Origin: Kiritimatiellia bacterium
GTDB lineage: Bacteria > Verrucomicrobiota > Kiritimatiellia > RFP12 > DVOR01
Assembly: GCA_017548245.1 (NCBI GenBank)
Contig: JAFYMU010000235.1
Location: 1 to 7,034 of the forward strand
Reading direction: 5' to 3'
DNA: 7,034 bases
Below, piece by piece: positions 1 through 6,890 of this stretch (within the stretch, counting starts at the first letter, position 1; each line of letters opens with the position of its first letter). The notes beneath the pieces are model-generated. The model searched no databases, was not told the DNA's origin, and saw nothing but the letters and a program-made list of their open reading frames with translations. The translations under genes were made by a program, and so were the position numbers.

Positions 1-2671
1 CGTAACGGATGCCCTTTTCACCCTCTGGCGCGAAGGCGCATCGCGAGGTATTTACATCGGGTGGCAAGACGGCCAAACCCATATCGGCAGCCGCGGCCAC
101 CAACATCGGCATCTTATCGAAGTTACCCATTTCGGAGGAGATTTGTGCGCACATAAAGTCGGCAGGATAGTGCGCTTTGAGGTAACCCGTCTGGTAGGCC
201 ACGTAGGCATAACACACCGAGTGCGATTTGTTGAAGGCATAAGAAGCAAAGGCCTTCCAGTCACTCCAAATCTTTTCCGCAATCTTCTTCGCCTGTTCCT
301 CGCCGCCCGAACAGTGCTTCATAAACTCCGGATTCTTCAAGCAACCGTCCAGGAACTTCACATAGAGTTTTTCCATGGTTTCGAGTTGCTTCTTACCCAT
401 TGCCTTACGCAAGGTATCGGATTCACCACGCGTAAAGCCGCCCAAGAGACGCGAGAGCAACATCACCTGTTCCTGATACACCGTGATGCCGTAGGTGTCC
501 TTGAGGTACTTCTCCATCAGCGGATGGTCGTAGGCAATCTCTTCTTCGCCGTGTTTACGTTTAATAAAGGAGGGAATGTACGCCATGGGGCCCGGACGGT
601 AGAGGGCGTTCATCGCCACCAAGTCTTCAAAACGGTTCGGGCGGAGCGAACGCAAGTGCGCCTTCATGCCATCCGATTCGAACTGGAACAAGCCGTCCGT
701 TTCACCGCGCGAGAAGAGTTCGAAGGTCAGCTTATCTTCGATTGAAATCTTATCCATGTCGATTTCAATCCCGCGCGATTCCTTAATGGAGGCCAAACAC
801 GCCTTCAACACCGAGAGCGTCTTCAACCCCAAGAAGTCCATCTTCAACAAACCGATGGGTTCCACAAAGTGACCATCGTACTGCGTGGTCATCAAGCTTT
901 CCCCTGCCGTCGGCACAATCGGGATCGTCTCCATCAAGGGGTCACGACTGATAATGATGCCGCAAGCGTGCACACCCACGTTGCGCGTCGTGCCCTCGAG
1001 GTTCATGGCCAATTCCAAGATGCGGCGTTTGAGCGGATCATCGCCCTCCATCACTTCGCCGAGCTTGGGGTTTTCCTTAAACGCCTTCGCAAAGGTAATC
1101 TTGGGCGTGTCGGGGATTAACGCTGCGAGCGCATTGGCATCGGGAATCGGATAGTCCAACACACGGCAAACGTCCTTAATAGCACTCTTTGGCGCCATAA
1201 TGCCGAAGGTCGCAATGTGCCCCACGTGTTCGGCGCCATACTTCTCCGTGACCCATTCCAAGACCTGACCGCGACCATTATCGTCGAAGTCCACGTCAAT
1301 ATCAGGCATGGAGATACGGTCGGGGTTCAAGAAACGTTCAAAGAGCAGATCGTACTTGATGGGGTCAATATCCGTAATCGTGAGCGCATAGGCCACCGCA
1401 CTACCCGCCGCCGAACCACGTCCAGGGCCCACAATCACACCGAGTTCACGCGCAGAGGTGATATAGTCCTGCACAATCAAGAAGTAACCCGGAAAGCCCA
1501 TCTGTTTGATCGTGGAGAGTTCGAAGGCCAAACGTTCCTTGATTTCCTCGGTGAGCAACTCGCCCGGCCAACGCCGTTCGGCACCCTTCCACGTCAAATA
1601 CTCAAGGAAGTCGCTCTCCAACTTGATACGCAGCACCTTCTCGTAACCGCCCAACTTCTCATAGCGGTCAAACTCATTCCGCAACGAGGTCTCGTCGAAC
1701 TGTTTGGCGTAGGATTCTTCCGTACCAAAGGATTCAGGAATGGGGAATTTGGGCATAATCGGCGGCGAATCCAATTCATAGACCTCCACCTTCTCGGCCA
1801 CTTCCACGGTGTTGTGAATCTGTTCCAGATAGTCTGGCAAGGTGGCGCACATCTCGTCGTAGCTCTTAAACCACTCTTGCTGCGTGTAACGCAAACGCTT
1901 CTCGTCGTTCAACTTCTTGCCCGTACTCACACAGAGCAAGACATCATGCGCTGGCCCATCGCTCTCCTTTAAGAAGTGCACGTCATTGGTGGCAATCACC
2001 TTAATGCCCAACTTCTTACCGAGGGCCATCATCCCCGCGTTGACCTTCAACTGACGCTGATAGAGTTCCTCGCGTTCATCCTCACCAAAGCCACGCACCG
2101 TCGAACGGTGCAGCATGATTTCCAGATAGTAGTCCTCACCGAAGAGCTGTTGATACCACTGCGCCTCCGCCTCGGCATCCTCCATGCGCCCTTCCGCCAC
2201 CATACGCGCCACCACACCTGCAATACAGGCGGACGAACAGATAATGCCCTCGTGGTAACGTTCCAACAGTTCGCGGTCAATGCGCGGACGACCGTAAAAG
2301 CCCTCAATATGGGCCAAGGAAATCAACCGCAACAGGTTGTGATAACCCGTCAGATTCTTCGCCAACAAAATCAAGTGATCGCCACTGCGCACCGTACGAT
2401 CCGCGCGTCCCAAACGCGAGACGTAGGCCTCACACCCCAAAATCGGCTTAACCCCCTCCTTACGACAAATATCATAGAAGGCTTTAAGACCATACAAGTT
2501 GCCGTGGTCTGTAATTGCACACGCCCGCATATTCAACGCCTTCGCGCGTTTCACCAAAGCAGGCACCTGACACGCACCGTCTAACAAAGAATAGGCGGAG
2601 TGCACGTGCAAATGAACAAAAGGCACCATCTCAGGTTGTTCCGACACAGACGAAGCAGAAGAATCACTCAT
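1..2671 (-). CDS. dnaE: DNA polymerase III subunit alpha, N-terminal 890 residues (3' end beyond window)
   Basis: This is the catalytic subunit of the replicative DNA polymerase. I translated the minus strand from ATG at 2671, and the frame stays open to the left edge. The PHP domain covers roughly residues 16-260, with HLHVHSAYSLLDG at 20-32 and TDHGNLYG at 54-61. The polymerase core follows, with GFPGYFLIVQD, then VGPGRGSAAGS from 414, PDIDVDF at 456-462 and KMDFLGLK around 610-617. D459, D461 and D612 match the catalytic aspartates of E. coli alpha (401, 403, 555). Later blocks are ALYRPGPM near 690, YQEQVM near 732 and FNKSHS near 813. The missing part should be the rest of the fingers, the helix-hairpin-helix, clamp-binding and OB regions; E. 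coli alpha has 1160 residues. The start is uncertain: M15 (2629) gives an N-terminus closer to the family, and neither site has a well-spaced Shine-Dalgarno. Codons are continuous with no frameshift. Confidence 0.97.
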   Translation of the reverse strand, partial: MSDSSASSVSEQPEMVPFVHLHVHSAYSLLDGACQVPALVKRAKALNMRACAITDHGNLYGLKAFYDICRKEGVKPILGCEAYVSRLGRADRTVRSGDHLILLAKNLTGYHNLLRLISLAHIEGFYGRPRIDRELLERYHEGIICSSACIAGVVARMVAEGRMEDAEAEAQWYQQLFGEDYYLEIMLHRSTVRGFGEDEREELYQRQLKVNAGMMALGKKLGIKVIATNDVHFLKESDGPAHDVLLCVSTGKKLNDEKRLRYTQQEWFKSYDEMCATLPDYLEQIHNTVEVAEKVEVYELDSPPIMPKFPIPESFGTEESYAKQFDETSLRNEFDRYEKLGGYEKVLRIKLESDFLEYLTWKGAERRWPGELLTEEIKERLAFELSTIKQMGFPGYFLIVQDYITSARELGVIVGPGRGSAAGSAVAYALTITDIDPIKYDLLFERFLNPDRISMPDIDVDFDDNGRGQVLEWVTEKYGAEHVGHIATFGIMAPKSAIKDVCRVLDYPIPDANALAALIPDTPKITFAKAFKENPKLGEVMEGDDPLKRRILELAMNLEGTTRNVGVHACGIIISRDPLMETIPIVPTAGESLMTTQYDGHFVEPIGLLKMDFLGLKTLSVLKACLASIKESRGIEIDMDKISIEDKLTFELFSRGETDGLFQFESDGMKAHLRSLRPNRFEDLVAMNALYRPGPMAYIPSFIKRKHGEEEIAYDHPLMEKYLKDTYGITVYQEQVMLLSRLLGGFTRGESDTLRKAMGKKQLETMEKLYVKFLDGCLKNPEFMKHCSGGEEQAKKIAEKIWSDWKAFASYAFNKSHSVCYAYVAYQTGYLKAHYPADFMCAQISSEMGNFDKMPMLVAAAADMGLAVLPPDVNTSRCAFAPEGEKGIRY

Positions 2672-2680
2672 AACCTTTTT

Positions 2681-2689
2681 ATTATACCA
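2681..2689 (-). promoter_or_regulatory. dnaE-proximal extended -10 promoter
   Basis: The minus strand reads TGG TATAAT, a perfect -10 hexamer (2686-2681) with the extended-10 TG. No convincing -35 lies 16-18 bases upstream, where the sequence is G-rich. The expected transcription start is near 2674, only about 3 bases before the ATG at 2671. This implies either a nearly leaderless dnaE mRNA or translation from the internal ATG at 2629 with a leader of about 45 nt. Confidence 0.6.
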
Positions 2690-2755
2690 TTTCTCACCCC
2701 CCAACCTCTCCCCCAAAATCACAAATCATCAATCTTAATTCACAATTCATAACTC

Positions 2756-2832
2756 AACGAAAACGGCCACTGGAGCAATGCTCTCAGTGGCCAGGGGTGT
2801 TGTGTGTGTTGTGTAGGAGAATGTTTGAAAAC
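2756..2832 (-). ncRNA. Candidate small RNA or dnaE leader/attenuator, about 75 nt
   Basis: A predicted transcript starts at about 2832, seven bases after a good -10 box. Its first 40 nt look unstructured. They carry UUCUCCU at +12 to +18, complementary to a Shine-Dalgarno core, then a G-free run of A and C. A hairpin follows (2792-2765): an 8-bp outer stem GGCCACTG/CAGTGGCC, a one-base bulge, a 4-bp inner stem and a three-base loop. Next comes GTTTTCGTT, an interrupted T-tract. Together these look like promoter, short body and intrinsic terminator. The unit points at dnaE, whose ATG is about 160 nt past the start, so read-through would make it a dnaE attenuator. I do not recognise a known RNA family. 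It is a prediction from signals only. Confidence 0.42.
2765..2792 (-). terminator. Probable intrinsic terminator or attenuator hairpin upstream of dnaE
   Basis: The arms GGCCACTG (plus 2765-2772) and CAGTGGCC (2785-2792) pair perfectly. The inner arms GAGC and GCTC pair around AAT, and T2784 is bulged. On the minus strand the stem is followed by GTTTTCGTT (2764-2756), a weak, interrupted T-tract. On the plus strand a G-rich stretch follows, so it should act only leftward. Confidence 0.5.
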
Positions 2833-2838
2833 GCGCGA

Positions 2839-2867
2839 ATTATAGCACAACCAAAAAGAAATGCCAA
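2839..2867 (-). promoter_or_regulatory. Strong sigma70-type promoter reading toward dnaE
   Basis: The minus strand shows TTGGCA (2867-2862, 5 of 6 to consensus), a 17-base spacer, and TATAAT (2844-2839, 6 of 6) preceded by the extended-10 TGC. The bases upstream (about 2868-2900) are A/T-rich like an UP element. The expected start is G at about 2832. By consensus match it is the best promoter in the window, yet no protein gene starts just behind it; the next product is the candidate small RNA or dnaE. Confidence 0.72.
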
Positions 2868-3130
2868 CAAATAAAATACTAAAACATTAAAAAATCAAAC
2901 TTTTTCCCCCTTTTAATACGCCCATACCCTCCTTCAACACCTCTCTAGCCGCCCCTTTCACCATCATTCACCACACATCGAGGGTTGCCCCCTGCCTGTG
3001 CACTGTCGCCCTTTCAGGGTTTGAACAAATCGTAAGTCGTCCCCACAGTCCTCCCTTTTTCACACCATCCATCCCTTTTCACAAGGCGCGAGGAGAACGG
3101 GGCGCGCAGCGCCCCCGTCGTTTGCAAAAC
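2868..3130. other. Intergenic stretch without a recognisable gene
   Basis: No protein with recognisable content is seen on either strand. The part at 2868-2915 is A/T-rich and probably belongs to the promoter beside it. The rest is pyrimidine-rich on the plus strand and holds two small palindromes: CCCT-TTC-AGGG at 3009-3019 and a GC-rich hairpin at 3097-3118. A 26-codon minus ORF (2967-2887) exists but has no well-placed ribosome binding site. Confidence 0.6.
3097..3118. repeat. GC-rich imperfect palindrome (REP-like)
   Basis: The arms ACGGGGCGC (3097-3105) and GCGCCCCCGT (3109-3118) pair with one extra C bulged, around the loop GCA. No T-tract follows on either strand, so it is not a standard terminator. 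It resembles short extragenic palindromes. Whether it recurs in the genome cannot be seen here. Confidence 0.35.
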
Positions 3131-3164
3131 AAAAAAGCCTTCAAACGCGATGTTTGAAGGCTTT
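3131..3164 (-). terminator. Intrinsic terminator of the tRNA-Thr gene
   Basis: A perfect 13-bp stem joins 3134-3146 and 3152-3164 (arm AAAGCCTTCAAAC) with a five-base loop. On the minus strand the stem runs into TTTTTTGTTTTG. It lies 8 bases past the tRNA 3' CCA, as expected for a single-gene tRNA transcript. Confidence 0.9.
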
Positions 3165-3171
3165 CAAAGAC

Positions 3172-3248
3172 TGGAGCCAACTGACGGAATCGAACCGACG
3201 ACCTGCGCATTACGAATGCGCTGCTCTACCTAGCTGAGCTAAGTTGGC
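3172..3248 (-). tRNA. tRNA-Thr, anticodon CGU, CCA encoded
   Basis: The minus strand folds into a 77-nt cloverleaf including the encoded CCA (3174-3172). The acceptor arms GCCAACT and AGTTGGC pair over all seven positions, with discriminator U. The D stem is GCUC/GAGC with GG in its loop. The anticodon stem GCGCA/UGCGC encloses UUCGUAA, so the anticodon is CGU (plus 3212-3214) and decodes ACG. The T loop is UUCGAUU. The T stem GUCGG/CCGUC has one U-U mismatch at its second pair (plus A3198 and A3184). All elongator features are otherwise normal. The gene stands alone, with its own promoter 12 bases upstream and a strong terminator behind. Confidence 0.96.
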
Positions 3249-3260
3249 TGAATGGCGGTA

Positions 3261-3290
3261 ATAATACCAAAAGCGACTCACTAAATGCAA
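3261..3290 (-). promoter_or_regulatory. tRNA-Thr promoter
   Basis: The minus strand has TTGCAT (3290-3285), an 18-base spacer, and TATTAT (3266-3261) preceded by TGG, an extended -10. The expected start, near 3254, is about 6 bases before the mature tRNA 5' end at 3248, a usual distance. The -35 is weak (3 of 6). Confidence 0.6.
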
Positions 3291-3342
3291 GGATTATTTG
3301 CAGGTAAGTAAAAGTTTTTCACTTCCCCCACCCTTACCCCTT

Positions 3343-3376
3343 AAAAAACAACATGGCGCAGTCCCCTGCGCCATGT
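3343..3376 (-). terminator. Intrinsic terminator of the membrane-TPR gene
   Basis: An 11-bp stem, ACATGGCGCAG (3351-3361) with CTGCGCCATGT (3366-3376), closes a four-base loop. On the minus strand it is followed by TGTTTTTT. It starts 26 bases after the stop codon of the large gene and separates it from the tRNA promoter. Confidence 0.9.
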
Positions 3377-3402
3377 GTTCAAGCGGGTACGAACGGGTGC
3401 CC

Positions 3403-6400
3403 TTATTGGAGAGCCGCGTCCAATTCTTCGAAGTCGCGCTTGTCCAACGGCAATACGGCGTCACCCAAGGCGGCCTTGAGTTTGTTCAAGTGCTGCTGTG
3501 CCGCGGCCTTATCATTCTGCTGGAGGGCAATCCAACAATCAATCAAACCCAAACGTGCGGCCGCAATCTCGGGCAGCCCGCTGTCCTTGAAGTAGGTGCG
3601 CGACTTGGCAAGCGCGGTCTTCGCCTTTTCGGGTTCGCCACCGCGCACCAAGGTCAATGCATAGGTGCCCCAAGCGGCCCAGCTTTCAGGCGAGAGCTGA
3701 ATCGTCTTCAGCCCCATCTCCTTCGCCAAATCAGTCTGATTGGTACGGGCCAAGGCGTCTGCGTAGTTGTTCACCAAGTCAAAGGAGGGCGACTCCATGC
3801 CTTCCACTGCCAAACGGAAATACTTGAGCGAGGTCTCTACGTGACCATCTTCCAAGCGCTGCGAACCCACCACGAAGTTCGCGAAGGGGTGACGCGTGTC
3901 TTCACGCAAGATGGCCAATGCATCTGCTTCTGCCGAGGCCTTGTCTTCCAAGCGGCGGTCAAATTCAAGAATCTGTTCCAACAAACCGCGCACATTGGGG
4001 CGGATGGCATAGGCGCGACGATACTGTTTGCGTGCATCGTCCCACAACTTGAGGGCGCGACGTGCGGCATCTTCACGAGCAATCGGCGAAGGAATCTGCT
4101 TCGTATCCATGGAGAGACGCCAGGACTTGTCGGCTTCGTACTGCGCGATGCGGCCTTCCAAGATGTGCAAGAAGTAGAGGTCGCGCTTCTGAGCAGTGCG
4201 CTTGATGTTCTGCAAGATGAAACCAGAGGCGCGGTCAATATTGCCCTTTTCAATTTCGAGCATACCGAGCATTGCCCAACCCACCGCAGAGTCCTTGTGA
4301 TTGGAGGTGTAACGGCCAATCGCCTTGGTTGCACCTTCCAAGTCACCAATCGCCATCATGTACGCCGTGCGGTCGATGTCCAATTCGTCCATCTCTGCAC
4401 CTGCGGCCTCAGCCTTGGCGAGCCACTGCCCTGCTTCATTGGTCTTACCCTGCTGAATCGAGAGACGCGCCAAACCGCGCAACGCTTCCACGTTGTCCGG
4501 ATTCATCGAGATTGCGGCGCGATAGTTTTCCATCGAACGCGAGGTCTGGCCTTGCAATTCGTAAATGGCCGCCACCACGGCACGCACCGTTCCCTGACGC
4601 GGGTCGGCCATATCAAGACTATCCTGGGCATTACGCAAACCCGCGAGCACCGATTCCGGTGCCGCCGACACGGCCCATTCCCAACCCAACTGCACGAAGA
4701 GGTCGTAGTTACGGATGTAACCATAGACGCGGCCCACGGCACTGAGGTCATAGCGGCGCGAACTCTTCTGTTGGGTCTTCAAGAAGTCTTCAAAGGCCTT
4801 ATTCACGGCGATGCGTTCGTCTGCCAATTGGCCACGGCGCACGCAGATATCGTAGAGGTTGAGCAAAGCCGAAAGGTTTTCTTTGTGCGTCTTGAAGGCG
4901 TAGAGATACTGTTTGGCGGCGGCTTCATAGTGACCTTCGTCGTCCAACGCCGTACCCATGTTGTTCGCCATAAAGGCCAAATACTGACGCATGCGCAGAT
5001 GGGTGTAAGCATTGAGGTCCCACCACGGCAACTCAGGCGTTGCCATCACCTCGGCCCAACGCGTCTGCAGCGCGGTCATTTCCGCCAACGCCTGTTCCGC
5101 CATCTTACCCTCTTCCGGAACGCCCACGTAGAGCAAGCCCGAAGCCATCGGACGCAATTTGGCGGCATACCACACGTCAGCCAAACCAAAGGAGGCGGCA
5201 AGGTCGGCCACATTGGGCTGCGACACAAAGAAGTCCTGGATGAAGACCAAAAAGTTGTATTCCAAGAGGTGGACCAAACGCAAACGGTCGGCATCGCCCA
5301 AGAGCGGGTCGTTGAGCAGGTGTTCGCGCATCGCCGCCAAGTAGGCGCGATCTGCAGCACGGTCCGGCGAGAACAACACGAGCGGCAACTGCTGGCGTTG
5401 TGCCGAGAGCATCACATGGCGGTCCAGCCAGTTCACGCCCAACAAGTAGGTGCGGCCCGTCGACAACACCGTCTTTTCCTTCGGGTGGAGTTGGGTCGTC
5501 ACTTCATCGGCAAAACGGCTCGTCAAGGAACGGTCCAGCGCCGCAAAACGGCAACCGTGCACCACGAAGACCGTAATCGCGCCCACCACGCACAACGGGA
5601 AGAGGAAGATTGCAAAGACGCGCGATGCAGTCACGTGTGCCGGAATGTGGCGGCGGTCACGTTCCTCATACTGATTGGGATTGCGCATCAAGAGTTGGAC
5701 CGCCCACCCCACGAGCAACATACCAAAAGCAACCGAGGTCAACCACACCGTCGAAATCGGCAAGGCGCCCGCCGTCAACCAAAAACGGATGGGCGAACGG
5801 TTCACACCGTAGTAACACGCAAAGGCGGCCAAGGTCAATGCCACAGCCGTGAAGAGCAAACCCCACGCGCGGTCATTGTTGAGCAAACGACGCGCCGTCA
5901 ACCAGGCCATAAAGGCGAGCAACACGCCACCTGCGGCATTGATGATGAAGGGGCCTGTCACAAAGGTCTGCAACACTGCAAGATGTTCGCGCACCACCGC
6001 CGTCTGCACCGTGGTTAAGTTCGCCAAGGTCAACGCATCCGCCACGCGGAGGGTGTTAATCAAAACAATGGTCACCAAACCTGCCGTGAAGGCAATGAAC
6101 CACAAAGGAAGGTTGCGAACGCTATGGTCCCACAAACGCCATTCAATCGCCACCGCACGCAAGAAGAAGAGCGGCACAAACATCATCACCCACGGCGATT
6201 CCAAGGTCGTCAAACCCAAAACAAAGGCAAAGATTGCCATCTCACGACGATGGCCGCCACCCAAGATGTAGTTGTTCTGCAAGAGCACGCAGAGCAAAAG
6301 GCACATGAAGCACCACAACGAGGAGGTGAAGCTGCTGCCAATGTAGAGGCCCGACAAGTTGAAGATAAGGAGTGCCGTCACCACGTTGGCCGTAATCACC

Positions 6401-6792
6401 GAGACTAGCGGTGCCTTACCCAATACCGAGTCGTCGGTCATGCCATCCAAGGTCCAGAAGCGCACCACCCAGAAGGTTAAGCCCGCCGTAATCGCCATGA
6501 TGAGCGCGCCCAACTGGTTGAGCGCCAACATCGATGGGGCCGAACCCAAGAGCGAAACCAAGCCCCACAACATCGGATAGCCTTCGCCCGAAACTGGTGC
6601 CGCCCCCGAGAAGTAAGCCAATGCTTGCGCATTTTCACCCGGCAAGGCAAAATCACCCGCATAGCACAGCCCCACAATCAAGGCAATCAACGCCCAAACA
6701 AAGGCATTACCCAACGCAATCAAACGCAACCCAAGCCGCTGCTTTTCAGGGAAAGGACGCGAGAAAAAGAAGTCTAATAAATTTGTTAGCAT
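3403..6792 (-). CDS. Large membrane protein with GT-C/DUF2723-like N-terminus and C-terminal TPR domain (1129 aa)
   Basis: I do not recognise a named gene. Residues 1-413 hold about ten hydrophobic segments (near 23-44, 93-113, 128-152, 155-175, 185-212, 228-248, 280-300, 308-330, 335-368, 390-413). After the first comes a loop with AGDFALPGE (45-53) and GEGYPMLWGL (69-78). This recalls the acidic motif and HPPGYP block of DUF2723 membrane proteins, proposed GT-C glycosyltransferases, but the match is loose. Residues 414-600 are soluble and include VLSTGRTYLLG, like the segment after the membrane part in that family. From about 604 to 1110 the protein is helical with TPR-like units, clearest at 737-795 (NPDNVEALRGLARLSIQQGK) and 969-1067. 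A role in envelope glycosylation or assembly is inference. I chose the ATG at 6792 because AGAGG lies 7 bases upstream. An in-frame ATG at 6852 overlaps the promoter. Confidence 0.85.
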   Translation of the reverse strand: MLTNLLDFFFSRPFPEKQRLGLRLIALGNAFVWALIALIVGLCYAGDFALPGENAQALAYFSGAAPVSGEGYPMLWGLVSLLGSAPSMLALNQLGALIMAITAGLTFWVVRFWTLDGMTDDSVLGKAPLVSVITANVVTALLIFNLSGLYIGSSFTSSLWCFMCLLLCVLLQNNYILGGGHRREMAIFAFVLGLTTLESPWVMMFVPLFFLRAVAIEWRLWDHSVRNLPLWFIAFTAGLVTIVLINTLRVADALTLANLTTVQTAVVREHLAVLQTFVTGPFIINAAGGVLLAFMAWLTARRLLNNDRAWGLLFTAVALTLAAFACYYGVNRSPIRFWLTAGALPISTVWLTSVAFGMLLVGWAVQLLMRNPNQYEERDRRHIPAHVTASRVFAIFLFPLCVVGAITVFVVHGCRFAALDRSLTSRFADEVTTQLHPKEKTVLSTGRTYLLGVNWLDRHVMLSAQRQQLPLVLFSPDRAADRAYLAAMREHLLNDPLLGDADRLRLVHLLEYNFLVFIQDFFVSQPNVADLAASFGLADVWYAAKLRPMASGLLYVGVPEEGKMAEQALAEMTALQTRWAEVMATPELPWWDLNAYTHLRMRQYLAFMANNMGTALDDEGHYEAAAKQYLYAFKTHKENLSALLNLYDICVRRGQLADERIAVNKAFEDFLKTQQKSSRRYDLSAVGRVYGYIRNYDLFVQLGWEWAVSAAPESVLAGLRNAQDSLDMADPRQGTVRAVVAAIYELQGQTSRSMENYRAAISMNPDNVEALRGLARLSIQQGKTNEAGQWLAKAEAAGAEMDELDIDRTAYMMAIGDLEGATKAIGRYTSNHKDSAVGWAMLGMLEIEKGNIDRASGFILQNIKRTAQKRDLYFLHILEGRIAQYEADKSWRLSMDTKQIPSPIAREDAARRALKLWDDARKQYRRAYAIRPNVRGLLEQILEFDRRLEDKASAEADALAILREDTRHPFANFVVGSQRLEDGHVETSLKYFRLAVEGMESPSFDLVNNYADALARTNQTDLAKEMGLKTIQLSPESWAAWGTYALTLVRGGEPEKAKTALAKSRTYFKDSGLPEIAAARLGLIDCWIALQQNDKAAAQQHLNKLKAALGDAVLPLDKRDFEELDAALQ

Positions 6793-6799
6793 GGAGAAA

Positions 6800-6804
6800 C
6801 CTCT
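6800..6804 (-). promoter_or_regulatory. Ribosome binding site that fixes the start at 6792
   Basis: The minus strand reads AGAGG, then seven bases, then ATG at 6792. The in-frame ATG 20 codons upstream (6852) lies inside the predicted -10 box and would precede the transcript start. The extra 20 residues it would add are polar and unlike a membrane protein N-terminus. Confidence 0.7.
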
Positions 6805-6852
6805 AAAACAATAAGACTCGCGTTCGTTCCAAACGCTAAGCCCTCTACTCAT

Positions 6853-6881
6853 AGTGTATCAACTTTACGCCCAACTTACAA
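6853..6881 (-). promoter_or_regulatory. Promoter of the membrane-TPR gene
   Basis: The minus strand has TTGTAA (6881-6876, 4 of 6), a 17-base spacer, and TACACT (6858-6853, 4 of 6) preceded by TGA, an extended -10. The expected start near 6846 gives a leader of about 54 nt before the ATG at 6792. The match is moderate. Spacing, the TG motif and position support it. Confidence 0.5.
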
Positions 6882-6890
6882 GAAATAGTT

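Noticed and set aside
143..2584. Three long plus-strand frames (143-745, 1217-1972, 1976-2584)
   Set aside because: All are in the codon-aligned antisense frame of dnaE, whose conserved protein is unmistakable. They arise from the same codon bias.
2793..2814. GT-rich run on the plus strand as a possible microsatellite
   Set aside because: It is short and irregular. It is better explained as the unstructured A/C run of the minus-strand candidate RNA.
2821..2874. 17-residue plus-strand ORF behind AGGAGA
   Set aside because: The Shine-Dalgarno is only one base from the ATG, no plus-strand promoter is seen, and it lies over a strong minus-strand promoter.
3298..6018. A 906-codon open frame on the plus strand
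   Set aside because: It is codon-aligned antisense to the membrane-TPR gene and exists because that gene avoids TTA, CTA and TCA codons. The translation is rich in His, Arg, Gln and Val with no recognisable domain, and it has no promoter or ribosome site.
6793..6852. Upstream in-frame start of the membrane-TPR gene at 6852
   Set aside because: It falls within the predicted -10 box and lacks a Shine-Dalgarno. The ATG at 6792 has AGAGG at ideal spacing.
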